Positions 8,812 through 16,448 of a stretch of DNA of 18,067 nucleotides are shown piece after piece. The DNA comes from Anaerolineales bacterium (lineage in GTDB: Bacteria; Chloroflexota; Anaerolineae; Promineifilales; Promineifilaceae). Location: contig JAGQGA010000002.1 of NCBI GenBank assembly GCA_020432595.1, forward strand, positions 1 to 18,067, in the 5' to 3' direction. Within the stretch, counting starts at the first letter, position 1; each line of letters starts with the position of its first letter. Made by a program: the position numbers and the translations under genes. The notes under the pieces were generated by a model. The model was not told the origin of the DNA and did no database searches. It saw nothing but the letters and a program-made list of their open reading frames with translations.

Positions 8812-9552
8812 ATGAGCCGTTTTACTTCCTACCTCGGCATCACCCGTTCGCTGCTAATGTACTACGGTACGCCGTGGCGGACCCGGCGGTTGCTGTGTTT
8901 TTATGGGCAGTTTATTCGGCCTGGAGACCTTTGTTTTGACATTGGGGCGCATGTGGGCAACCGAATGCGACTATGGCGCAAGCTGGGCGGGCACATTGTC
9001 GGGGTGGAACCACAGCCGCAGTTGATGCGGTTGCTGCGGCAAAGTTATGGCCACTTTTCCACCATCAACCTCCTTGAACAAGCGGTTGGTGCAGAGCCAG
9101 GGGAAGCAACGCTTTATGTGAGCGAGCGAACGCCTACCGTGACTTCGCTATCGGCAGGGTGGATAACGGCCGTTTCTCAAGACCCCACCTTTGCTCATGT
9201 GCAATGGAACCAGCAAATCACTGTTCCCGTCACCACGCTGGATGCACTGATTGCCGAGTTTGGCCTGCCCGCTTTTTGCAAAATTGACGTGGAGGGGTAT
9301 GAGCTGGAAGTACTGCGCGGGCTGTCGCAGCCGTTGCCTGCACTGTCGTTTGAGTATGTTGCTGCCACGATGCCGCTGGCGCTGGCCTGCATTGACCGAC
9401 TAACTGAGCTTGGCAACTACGAATTTAACTGGTCAGAAGGAGAGCAGCACCGTTGGCAAACGGCCGTTTGGTTCCCCCCCGCCGACCTCAAGCAGCGGTT
9501 GCAAGCTGTGCAAAGAGGTTCTGGTGACATTTATGCCCGGAGGATTCAGTAA
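8812..9552 (+). CDS. FkbM family methyltransferase
   Basis: A 246-residue SAM-dependent class I methyltransferase of the FkbM family (MT_21), whose members O-methylate sugars or polyketide hydroxyls, often in surface glycan or natural-product synthesis. Seen: SAM-binding motif I CFDIGAHVGNR at 41-51, the acidic strand-2 end VGVEPQPQ at 63-70, and the family block CKIDVEGYELEVLRGL at 156-171. The length is usual. ATG 8812 has no Shine-Dalgarno; the nine bases between the preceding hairpin and the ATG are GTGTGATC-like, so initiation may depend on read-through from the permease or a leaderless start. No glycosyltransferases or biosynthetic genes adjoin it, so the substrate is unknown. It carries two ACGGCCGT octamers, both read as Thr-Ala-Val. 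Its TAA stop lies in the next inverted repeat. Confidence 0.88.
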   Translation: MSRFTSYLGITRSLLMYYGTPWRTRRLLCFYGQFIRPGDLCFDIGAHVGNRMRLWRKLGGHIVGVEPQPQLMRLLRQSYGHFSTINLLEQAVGAEPGEATLYVSERTPTVTSLSAGWITAVSQDPTFAHVQWNQQITVPVTTLDALIAEFGLPAFCKIDVEGYELEVLRGLSQPLPALSFEYVAATMPLALACIDRLTELGNYEFNWSEGEQHRWQTAVWFPPADLKQRLQAVQRGSGDIYARRIQ

Positions 9553-9603
9553 TCAGTTATCAGTAACCAGTGTTCCGTACCGATTACTGATTACCGATTA
9601 CCG
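9547..9603. repeat. Imperfect inverted repeat between convergent FkbM and MFS genes
   Basis: The 25-base arms at 9547-9571 and 9579-9603 are complementary at 20 positions; four of the five mismatches become G-U pairs in RNA read from the minus strand. Each arm is itself built of short tandem words (CAGTAATCAG-TTATCAGTAAC; CGATTACTGATTACCGATTAC). The FkbM stop (TAA 9550-9552) is inside the left arm. It may act as a shared transcript end for both convergent genes. Confidence 0.75.
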
Positions 9604-9611
9604 ATTGCCGA

Positions 9612-10850
9612 TCAATCTGCCGCTGCCAAAACCAACCCCGGTGTCATACGAGTGCGGTTGCGGCGGTAGAAGTGGAGCATGAAAACGGCCGTTAACAATC
9701 CCACCATTCCAAACGTCACCCACGGCAGCATGTGCATCCCGTTTGCCATCGCATAATCCACCAATACACCACCCGCAATGTGCCCAATGCCTCCCCCAAT
9801 CGCCAGTGCCAGCGAATTGACGCCAAAATACGCCCCTCGCGCCGTTGGGTCAGCCAAACTGGCGGCAATCGTTTCCGCATTGGGCATCACCAGCACAATC
9901 CCGGCAGCAAAGAAAAAGACCGAGACATATAAATGCCATACCGTTTCCACCAGTGCCACCATCCCCAATGAAAACGCCATAGACACAATCCCCACAATAA
10001 TCATCGGCATCGGCCGCAAGAAACGCTGCGCCAGCCGCAGCAGCGGCACCTGCAGCACAATGGCAATGACCGCATTGACCGTAAACAGCATTCCCACGCT
10101 GCTGTCACTACCCGTCAGTGTCTTCACTTCCAGCGGCATGGCAATGGAAAGTTGTGTCCACATAAACCAAAAACCCATCATCAAGGCGGTATAGAGCAAA
10201 AACGGCCGATCATGAAAGGCCAAGTTTAACCCCTGCGTCATTGGCTGCTTTTCGTTGGATACCTGAACGGCTGGTAACAGCAGCAGCGACAGCACAAACG
10301 CCAGCAGGAAAAAGCTGGCCGAGGCGGCGCCAACATAAGCAAAGTCATACTGGATCAAAAACGACCCCACAATAGGCCCCACCGTTCGCGCCAAATTCTG
10401 CAGCACACCAATCCGCGCATACAGTTCACTGAGCTGTTCGGCCGGAGCCAAAGCTGCCACTGCGGCCTTAAGCGGTGCGCCAAACATCGCCCCACCTAAT
10501 GCCGCCAGTGCGCCCCCGGCCAAGAGCATGGTTGGTGTGGTAGCAAACCCCATCAGCACAAAGCTAAAAGTACGCACCAGCGTTCCCAATACGATCAGCC
10601 CTTTGGCACCAAAGCGATCTGCCAATGCCCCGCCAAACACCGAAAGTCCCTGCTGGGCAAATTGGCGCACCGCCAGCACAATGCCAATAAATGCCGCTGC
10701 CCACCCCAAGTCATCTACATAATGCACTGACAGGAGTGGAATAATGAGAAAAAAGCCAGCGTGCATCAAAAACCAGGTAATCAACGCTACCGTCAACCCG
10801 CGCTGCCGTGCCTGAGGTGTCAGCTCGCTCGCCAATTTTTGTTTCATCAT
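9612..10850 (-). CDS. Major facilitator superfamily transporter (drug-efflux-like)
   Basis: A 412-residue MFS protein with about 12 hydrophobic helices, most like the DHA1 drug:H+ antiporters (for example MdtH-type), inferred from overall layout. Seen: the MFS motif A between TM2 and TM3, GGALADRFGAKG at about residues 72-83; a repeat-half break around the polar loop NEKQPMTQG near 220; and a short basic C-terminal tail after the last helix (HFYRRNRTR). The frame opens at 10940, but that extension would run through the kinase gene's terminator; tandem ATGs at 10850 and 10847 with GGGA nine bases upstream of the first fit the family N-terminus. Substrate cannot be told. It lies downstream of the kinase gene on the same strand but beyond its terminator, so it needs its own promoter or read-through; I see no clear promoter in the few bases available. 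Confidence 0.9.
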   Translation of the reverse strand: MMKQKLASELTPQARQRGLTVALITWFLMHAGFFLIIPLLSVHYVDDLGWAAAFIGIVLAVRQFAQQGLSVFGGALADRFGAKGLIVLGTLVRTFSFVLMGFATTPTMLLAGGALAALGGAMFGAPLKAAVAALAPAEQLSELYARIGVLQNLARTVGPIVGSFLIQYDFAYVGAASASFFLLAFVLSLLLLPAVQVSNEKQPMTQGLNLAFHDRPFLLYTALMMGFWFMWTQLSIAMPLEVKTLTGSDSSVGMLFTVNAVIAIVLQVPLLRLAQRFLRPMPMIIVGIVSMAFSLGMVALVETVWHLYVSVFFFAAGIVLVMPNAETIAASLADPTARGAYFGVNSLALAIGGGIGHIAGGVLVDYAMANGMHMLPWVTFGMVGLLTAVFMLHFYRRNRTRMTPGLVLAAAD

Positions 10851-10869
10851 GTGTCTATATCCCAAAAAG

Positions 10870-10903
10870 AAACCTCCCACTGGTTGGCACCAGCGGGAGG
10901 TTT
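10870..10903 (-). terminator. Rho-independent terminator of the Ser/Thr kinase gene
   Basis: 15-base arms (10870-10884 and 10889-10903) match except at one position and enclose a TGGC loop (GCCA on the minus strand). On the minus strand the stem is followed by TTTCTTTTT, 28 bases after the kinase stop codon. The plus strand also has a T-rich run (TTTTGTTT), so it could act both ways, but only the minus-strand gene ends here. Confidence 0.9.
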
Positions 10904-10930
10904 TGTTTGATCCTTTTGTGTCAAATCGGC

Positions 10931-13900
10931 CTACGGACAAATCGCATCGGCCACGTCTTGCCAGGTATTAGCGTTGTTGGAATTGGCATCGTTGTTAGGC
11001 CAACTCACAAAGTCCGCGTTGCCACCGTTGGTACCTGCATACAGCACCTGCAGCATGAGGCCAAACGGGTTATTGATGCCGCCCATTTCGGCTACCACAT
11101 CCACTTCCAATTCCACCACCCACTGGTTGCCGCTGTTGCCAAACGTGGCTGTCCAGTTACCGCTGGGGTTAACAGGTGTCCAATTTTGCCCGTCGGAGTT
11201 ACTGCTGATGCCGTTGCGAACCTGCACCGAGCCATCCCGCCCAATTTGGAAGAAGCGGTCGGCAGAATCGGGATCGCCGCCGTTATTGGTGGTGTCAAAG
11301 TATATCCGCAGCGAATCCTCTGGGTCGGCGGTATCGTCGTTGATCAGGAAAGCCCAATACATCTTGCTGGCATCACGTCGGTAGTAAATTTGCACCAGCC
11401 GCGCTGGGTTGTTTTCCGTCTGGAACTGGATCAGTGCCTGCCCCGGCCATTCGGCCACACTAAACGAGCCATCTATAACAGGTGCCACCTGGCCTTGACC
11501 AATGCAGGCAGCGTTGGAATTCGGAACGGCCGTATTTGTGGCAGTTGGCGGCGGCACCGTGGCCGTCGGGGTCATTGTCGCCGTCCCTGTAGCCGTGGCC
11601 GTGGATGTCGGTGTGGCTGTTCCCGTGGCCGTTGGGGTTGGCGTAACCGTTGGCGTGTTGGTAATTGTCGGCGTCACACTAGGAGGCAGCGTAGCCGTAG
11701 CCGTAGCCGTTTCAGTCGGCGTGCCAGACGTTGGCGTAGCGGTTGGCGTTTGGTCAGCCACCAGCGGGTCGGTACCTTGTGTCAATTCAGTGCCATCTGG
11801 CACACCGTCGCCATCGGTATCGGCCTTGGCCGGGTTAGTTTTGTACTGGTTAACCTCATCGCCATCGGGCAAAATGTCGCCATCGGTGTCGCGCTTGTTA
11901 GGGTCACTACCGTAGATAAACGCCTCATCGCCATCTTTTAGCCCATCGCCGTCAGAATCGGGATTATTGGGGTCGGTGCCAATTTGGGCTTCCTGGCTAT
12001 CGGTCAAGCCATCGTCGTCAGCATCGCCAATGACAACGGCCGTTTCGGCAATGCTTGTGGCCGCCACCAACGTTTGGGCAGCAACGGCCGTTTGCGTGGC
12101 CTGCACCTCAAACCCAGCCACCGCCGTGGGGGCCGTCGTCCCCCACAGTTGCCGCAGTGAACCTTGCGCCAAAGCGATCATTGCAAAAGCACAAGCAAGC
12201 GTCAGCAGAAAAATCAGCCCATACATTGCCCAGGTCGGAATCATCGAACCCGCTTGGGCCTCTCCCGTAAGCGTCTGCCGCCCGCCGGCCCGTGACACCA
12301 CCTCAACTTCAAAAGGATACACACCACCGCCGCCAAACACACTTTGGCTACGCGGCTCCACGGCCAGCTCTACGTGGGCAATTTGCCCCGGATTGATGCC
12401 AATGCGCCCGGTTTCTCCCCGGAATTGCAGCGCACCCTGGCGGTCACGCGCCACAACGCTGAAATTAGCGGGCGCGTTGCCGGTGTTTTGTACCCGCACA
12501 ACGGCCGTTCCCGGCACGCGCAACTGTTCCGCATCCAGGCTGGCTTCAAAGGCCACATACGTCCCCAGCAGCAAAAACGCATTCTCCGCCACCCGCAAAT
12601 CCGGGTGACGTTGTGACACCAGTTCAATGCGAAAACGCTGCCGCCCAGTGGGGGTAGTCGGATGGCGCGGCGGACGGAAAGAGAGCGTCAGCGACACCGT
12701 TTGCCCCGCTGGAACCGACACAAAACCATCGGGCATTGTGACCCACGAGCCAGGGATACCCTGCACCCGCAGCCCCACCCGATCATCGGTATTGCCCCGA
12801 TTTAGTACCTCCACCGTCATATCCACCCGCTGCCCAGGGTCAACCGCAATTTGCTCCCGCGTCAAGAACAGTGCCAATGGATCCACGACGGGTTCTACGG
12901 GTGCAGATGGCTGCGACGGCACCTGGGTATGGGCAACGCCTGGCGTTACCGGGCGGCGCAGCACCGTATGGGCATGGGGTTCAGATTCGGCCGTGATGGG
13001 CATTTCTGGCCCTTGCAGCAGCAGTTCATACGGCCCAACACGGATCACAGAACCGGGCAAAATGGGGGTAGGATGATCGGGCAGCAAGCGACGGTCATCT
13101 ACAAAGGTGCCGTTGATGCTGTTCAGGTCAACAATTTCCCACCCTAAGGATGTGGCTTGTAGCCGGGCGTGTTGGCGTGAAACCCCTTCGGCCGGCAGCA
13201 CCACATCATTTTCTACCCGCCGCCCCAGCGAAATCACCGAACGGGTTAGCGGCACGACGCTGGCATCGTGCCCCGGCGTGCTAATATGCAGCGCAAAACC
13301 GGGGGGTGGTTCCGGCACGCGCTCTAAAATGCTGACCTCCTCCGGCGTCACAATCTGGGTGGAAGTGCTTTCCAGCGAAAGCTGGGCACTCCGCAGCGCG
13401 GCCGCTAACTCTGCCCCCGTTGCAAAACGGTCAGCGGGGTCCTTGGCCAAGGTTTTTGCCAGCAAATTGTCAATCAGCAGCGGAATATCGGGGCGCACTT
13501 CGCTGACAAAGGGAGGCATGGCACCGCGAATGTGGGCTTGCAGTGCCTCGGACAGCGATTTGAAGGTAAAAGGCAGCTTGTTGGTAAATAGCTCATAAAG
13601 CACAATCCCCAACGAGTATAGATCGGTACGACCATCGAGCGCCCCGCCCTCGCATTGTTCCGGCGACATATAAGTGGGCGTTCCCAGCGTGGCACCGCTT
13701 TCAGTCATGCCGCCCGCCCCTTGTAGCTTCACTAGCCCAAAATCGGTGAGCAGGGCGCGGAAGGGGGCGTTGTTGGTCTCGTCCACCTGGTTCAGCCGCT
13801 TCAAAATGATGTTGCCCGGCTTAACATCGCGGTGAATGATTCCCTGGCGATGGGCGTAATCCAATGCTTCGGCAATTTGGATGCCGATTTGCAGGCTTTG

Positions 13901-14245
13901 GGTAAGCGGCAAATATTTCTGCATCCGCTGCAGCCGCCGCAGATGGTCACGCAGGCTGCCGCCATCTACATACTCCATCGCAATAAACAGCCCAGAGTCG
14001 GAGTCGCCAAAGTCAAAAATTTTGACGATAGAGGGGTGGTCGAGTTTGGCCGTTGTTTGTGCTTCCTGCACCAGCCGCGCCCGGAACTCTGCCTGTCGGG
14101 CGTAGTGGGCGTGCATTAGCTTGATGGCGATTTGGCGGTTGAGGTTAAGATCGGCAGCGCGGTAAACGGTACCCATACCGCCGTCACCAAGCAAGGCTTC
14201 CAGCCGATAGCGGTTGTTGATGGTTTGACCAACTAAACTGGTCAT
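10931..14245 (-). CDS. Receptor-like Ser/Thr protein kinase with FHA, type 3 repeats and CBM9-like domain
   Basis: A 1104-residue single-pass membrane kinase. Seen, in order: a Hanks-type kinase domain (about 13-285; GDGGMGTVY loop, K42, HRDVKPGN with D140, DFG 168-170, SPEQ 194-197); an FHA phosphothreonine-binding domain (about 335-412; GR, SRQH, NSINGTF); two Ig-like repeats of the kind that bind adhesins or sugars (about 460-555 and 565-660); one TM helix (about 669-696); four DxDxDG calcium-binding type 3 repeats of 22-23 residues (741-830); a Thr/Pro/Ala linker (832-908); and a CBM9/DOMON-like sandwich (914-1104; [13 protein letters not shown]). All kinase catalytic residues are intact. 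It presumably senses an outside ligand through the C-terminal part and phosphorylates cytoplasmic targets. ATG 14245 has GAGG at good spacing. It follows threonine aldolase, separated by a hairpin. It has four ACGGCCGT octamers, all coding Thr-Ala-Val. The ligand is unknown. Confidence 0.93.
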   Translation of the reverse strand: MTSLVGQTINNRYRLEALLGDGGMGTVYRAADLNLNRQIAIKLMHAHYARQAEFRARLVQEAQTTAKLDHPSIVKIFDFGDSDSGLFIAMEYVDGGSLRDHLRRLQRMQKYLPLTQSLQIGIQIAEALDYAHRQGIIHRDVKPGNIILKRLNQVDETNNAPFRALLTDFGLVKLQGAGGMTESGATLGTPTYMSPEQCEGGALDGRTDLYSLGIVLYELFTNKLPFTFKSLSEALQAHIRGAMPPFVSEVRPDIPLLIDNLLAKTLAKDPADRFATGAELAAALRSAQLSLESTSTQIVTPEEVSILERVPEPPPGFALHISTPGHDASVVPLTRSVISLGRRVENDVVLPAEGVSRQHARLQATSLGWEIVDLNSINGTFVDDRRLLPDHPTPILPGSVIRVGPYELLLQGPEMPITAESEPHAHTVLRRPVTPGVAHTQVPSQPSAPVEPVVDPLALFLTREQIAVDPGQRVDMTVEVLNRGNTDDRVGLRVQGIPGSWVTMPDGFVSVPAGQTVSLTLSFRPPRHPTTPTGRQRFRIELVSQRHPDLRVAENAFLLLGTYVAFEASLDAEQLRVPGTAVVRVQNTGNAPANFSVVARDRQGALQFRGETGRIGINPGQIAHVELAVEPRSQSVFGGGGVYPFEVEVVSRAGGRQTLTGEAQAGSMIPTWAMYGLIFLLTLACAFAMIALAQGSLRQLWGTTAPTAVAGFEVQATQTAVAAQTLVAATSIAETAVVIGDADDDGLTDSQEAQIGTDPNNPDSDGDGLKDGDEAFIYGSDPNKRDTDGDILPDGDEVNQYKTNPAKADTDGDGVPDGTELTQGTDPLVADQTPTATPTSGTPTETATATATLPPSVTPTITNTPTVTPTPTATGTATPTSTATATGTATMTPTATVPPPTATNTAVPNSNAACIGQGQVAPVIDGSFSVAEWPGQALIQFQTENNPARLVQIYYRRDASKMYWAFLINDDTADPEDSLRIYFDTTNNGGDPDSADRFFQIGRDGSVQVRNGISSNSDGQNWTPVNPSGNWTATFGNSGNQWVVELEVDVVAEMGGINNPFGLMLQVLYAGTNGGNADFVSWPNNDANSNNANTWQDVADAICP
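11522..11752 (-). repeat. Low-complexity Thr/Pro/Ala linker coding repeat
   Basis: Within the kinase gene, degenerate short units (on the plus strand variants of GCCGTNGGCGT and GCCGTAGCCGT) encode a roughly 77-residue TPT/TAT-type linker (residues 832-908) between the calcium-binding repeats and the CBM9-like domain. On the opposite strand the same bases read as an artefactual Val/Gly/Ala-rich frame. Such slippage-prone DNA is likely to vary in length between strains. Confidence 0.8.
11756..12025 (-). repeat. Four tandem calcium-binding type 3 repeats
   Basis: In-gene tandem units of 22-23 codons (kinase residues 741-762, 763-785, 786-808, 809-830). Each begins with a DxDxDG-type acidic loop: [36 protein letters not shown]. 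Known: thrombospondin type 3-like repeats wrap calcium and act as stiff spacers in exported bacterial proteins. Confidence 0.85.
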
Positions 14246-14261
14246 AACTGCCTCGAAGAGT

Positions 14262-14328
14262 GTAGCAAGTTGCAGGTGGCAAGTTGCAGGTCTTGATGAC
14301 TTGTAACTTGTTACCTGCTACTTGCAAC
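14262..14328. repeat. Long inverted repeat between threonine aldolase and kinase genes
   Basis: 31-base arms (14262-14292 and 14298-14328) with a 5-base loop match at 25 positions; four mismatches are G-U-compatible in plus-strand RNA. The word GCAAGTTGCAGGT is repeated within the left arm. It belongs to the same family as 15434-15495, sharing the 13-mer ACCTGCTACTTGC. No T-tract; it occupies most of the 93-base spacer. Confidence 0.85.
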
Positions 14329-14338
14329 CTAACAAAAC

Positions 14339-15376
14339 TTACAAGATTTGGCGCACGGTATGTAGAAAGAGGTCAACATCGGCTCGGGTAATCCAATAAT
14401 GAGTTACGGCGCGGAATCGCTTGCCGTAACCGCCGCCTACCCAAATGTTGGCTTTTTCCCGCAGTTGGGCAGCAAATTCTTCGCTGCTTACTTTGGCATC
14501 GGCTGCCAAATCAAAAAAGACGATGTTGGTGCGCACCATGTCAACGTCAATGTCAATACCGGGGATGGTGGCTAATCCTTCGGCCAGGGCGTGTGCGTTG
14601 TCGTGGTCATCAGCCAGCCGTTCAATCATTTCGTGAAGGGCAACAACCCCAGCAGCGGCTACTACGCCAGCCTGACGCATGGAGCCACCGACCAACTTGC
14701 GTAAACGGCGGGCGCGTTGAATCACTTCAGCAGAACCACACAAAACAGAGCCAATGGGGGCAGATAACCCTTTGCTGAGGCAAAAGGTAACGCTGTCTAC
14801 GTGCTGGGTAATTTCGCGGGCATCTATGCTTTGGGCAACGGCCGAATTAAATAGCCGGGCACCATCCATATGGACAGACATGTTGTGGTGCTGGGCGATG
14901 GTGCGGATGTTGGCGTAGTAATCGGGCGAAATGGGGTAGCCGAATTTGGTGCCGTAACTGTTTTCCACGGCAATGAGACGGGAGATGGGATAGTGGGGGT
15001 CGTTAGCACGAACGGCCGTTTCCACCTCCGCCAAATCCATCTTGCCATACTTATCCGTTGCCAGTTGGCGCATTGCCACGCCCCCCAGCACCGATACACC
15101 GCCCGCTTCGGCCAGCGCAATATGTGAATCTCGCCCTAAAATCACCTCATCTCCCCGCTGGGCATGGCTAAGAACCCCCAACAGATTGCCCTGAGTGCCG
15201 CTGGTCACAAAAACGGCCGCTTCTTTGCCCACTTTGGCGGCCGCCAATCGTTCCAACTCATTGACCGTTGGATCTTCCCCATACACATCATCCCCAATTG
15301 GGGCAGTTGCCATAGCCTCCTTCATACGCGGAGTCGGCCAGCTTACAGTATCGGAGCGAAAATCAATTTTGTCCAT
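14339..15376 (-). CDS. ltaE: Low-specificity L-threonine aldolase
   Basis: A 345-residue PLP enzyme of fold type I that cleaves L-threonine or L-allo-threonine to glycine and acetaldehyde, feeding glycine and one-carbon metabolism. Seen: the family opening DFRSDTVSWPTPRMKEAM (residues 5-22), GDDVYGEDPTVNELE (28-42), cofactor-stacking H85 in RDSHI, pyridine-binding D171 in VHMDGARLFN, and PLP lysine K202 in TFCLSKGLSAPIGS. The length is typical. ATG 15374-15376 has no clear Shine-Dalgarno. It is divergent from the RlmA-type gene across a 127-base spacer that holds an inverted repeat, and is upstream of the kinase gene on the same strand with another repeat between. One ACGGCCGT octamer is present (15012-15019). 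Substrate stereochemistry is not evident from sequence; the symbol is by family similarity. Confidence 0.95.
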   Translation of the reverse strand: MDKIDFRSDTVSWPTPRMKEAMATAPIGDDVYGEDPTVNELERLAAAKVGKEAAVFVTSGTQGNLLGVLSHAQRGDEVILGRDSHIALAEAGGVSVLGGVAMRQLATDKYGKMDLAEVETAVRANDPHYPISRLIAVENSYGTKFGYPISPDYYANIRTIAQHHNMSVHMDGARLFNSAVAQSIDAREITQHVDSVTFCLSKGLSAPIGSVLCGSAEVIQRARRLRKLVGGSMRQAGVVAAAGVVALHEMIERLADDHDNAHALAEGLATIPGIDIDVDMVRTNIVFFDLAADAKVSSEEFAAQLREKANIWVGGGYGKRFRAVTHYWITRADVDLFLHTVRQIL

Positions 15377-15433
15377 GCGTGAAGTTTACGTAATATTGGC
15401 AAGATTGCAAAATATCCTGCTAAAGAAGGAGCG

Positions 15434-15495
15434 AGTGGCAAGTGCAAGTTACAAGTCATGATAGTTTGCTGACTTGCAACCTGCTACTTGCCACT
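15434..15495. repeat. Inverted repeat in the threonine aldolase/RlmA divergent spacer
   Basis: Arms at 15434-15457 and 15471-15495 pair with two mismatches and one single-base gap around a 13-base loop. Words AGTGGCAAGT, GCAAGTTACAAGTC and GACTTGCAACCTGCTACTTG mark it as the same family as 14262-14328. The right arm ends eight bases before the ATG at 15504. Confidence 0.85.
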
Positions 15496-15503
15496 TGTAA
15501 CCC

Positions 15504-16352
15504 ATGATGAGAGAACGTTGTTTACGGCCGTTTATATGCCCCATTTGCCAACAGCCACTGCACCGCAGCGGTGGCGGTGCCCGCTGCCCACAAAACCACA
15601 CCTTTGATTTTGCCCGCGAAGGGTACTTACATTTGCTGCCGGGGGGTGGCAAACGGCCGAAATTTTTGGGTGATAGCACCGACATGGTGCAGGCGAGGCG
15701 GCGCTTTTTAGACACTGGGCTTTATGAACCGCTGCGAATGCGGCTGCAAACGATAGCAAAGCAATGCGTAGAAACGATCAACGAGCCAGTTGTGGTCGAG
15801 ATGGGCTGCGGTGAGGGGTATTACGTAGGTGGGCTGGCAGAACAATGGCCGTCGGCAGGCTGTTTTGTGGGGGTGGATGTGGCGAAGGAGGCGGTGCGGC
15901 TGGCGGCACGGCGGTATCAGGGGGTGCAGTTTGCGGTGGCGGATGTTAAACGGCCGTTGCCGCTGACACCCGCTTGCGCCCACCTGCTGCTCAACATTTT
16001 TGCCCCGCGCCAGCCCGCCAGCTTTGCCCAACTGCTGGCTCCCGGCGGCTGGCTGCTGGTGGTTATTCCCCAAGATAATCATCTGGCTACAGTACGCGAG
16101 CAACTGGGACTGCTCACAATTGAAACGGACAAGGAAGCCAAAGTGGTGGCGCAGTTTACACCGTGGCTGCGGCTGGTGCGCCAGGAAACGGTATCGTTTG
16201 CGCTGACATTAACTGCCAACACCCTGGCTGATTTGGTACTGATGTCGCCGAACGCCCGCCATTTGGACGAAGGGCAGCGGGCGGCACTAGCAACGCTGCC
16301 GCTCCACAGCAGCGAGGCAAGCCTGACGCTGCTTTTGTTTCAGCGGAGTTAG
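15504..16352 (+). CDS. rlmA: 23S rRNA (guanine-N1)-methyltransferase, RlmA family
   Basis: A 282-residue SAM-dependent enzyme of the RlmA/TlrB family, which methylates N1 of G745 (RlmA-I) or G748 (RlmA-II) in the peptide exit tunnel of 23S rRNA. Seen: an N-terminal zinc finger C12, C15, C28, H32 (CPICQQPL, then CPQNHTFD); the RlmA block REGYLHLLP and GDSTDMVQARRRFLDTGLYEPL at 38-77; motif I VVEMGCGEGYY at 97-107; and FAPRQPASFAQLLAPGG at 166-182. SPNARH near 248-253 may favour the RlmA-II side, but I cannot settle that. Two adjacent ATGs (15504, 15507) follow the inverted repeat with no Shine-Dalgarno. It converges on the lipid kinase gene. It carries two ACGGCCGT octamers, read as Arg-Pro. 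A possible side effect is altered macrolide or tylosin susceptibility, as known for the family. Confidence 0.92.
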   Translation: MMRERCLRPFICPICQQPLHRSGGGARCPQNHTFDFAREGYLHLLPGGGKRPKFLGDSTDMVQARRRFLDTGLYEPLRMRLQTIAKQCVETINEPVVVEMGCGEGYYVGGLAEQWPSAGCFVGVDVAKEAVRLAARRYQGVQFAVADVKRPLPLTPACAHLLLNIFAPRQPASFAQLLAPGGWLLVVIPQDNHLATVREQLGLLTIETDKEAKVVAQFTPWLRLVRQETVSFALTLTANTLADLVLMSPNARHLDEGQRAALATLPLHSSEASLTLLLFQRS

Positions 16353-16382
16353 CCATGTAGCATAGCTGCACTATGAAGAATC

Positions 16383-16448
16383 AAAATAGGACGCAGATTT
16401 TCCTGATTTTCTTGATCCGGTTCATCAGGTTAATCTGCGTCCTATTTT
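16383..16448. repeat. Perfect-armed inverted repeat between convergent genes (shared transcript end?)
   Basis: 17-base perfect arms AAAATAGGACGCAGATT (16383-16399) and its complement (16432-16448), with an inner six-base pair CCTGAT (16402-16407)/ATCAGG (16424-16429). The right arm runs into the lipid kinase stop codon (TGA 16448-16450 on the minus strand); the RlmA-type gene ends 31 bases to the left. Both strands end in TTTT after the stem, so it may terminate both genes. It also has the look of a dispersed palindromic element. Confidence 0.85.

Noticed and set aside
10851..10940. Longer MFS start at 10940
   Set aside because: The extension reads through the rho-independent terminator and the end of the kinase gene, and its residues do not look like an MFS N-terminus.
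11502..11915. Plus-strand Val/Gly/Ala-rich frame opposite the kinase linker
   Set aside because: It is the reverse reading of the Thr/Pro-rich repeat and calcium-repeat codons, a composition artefact.
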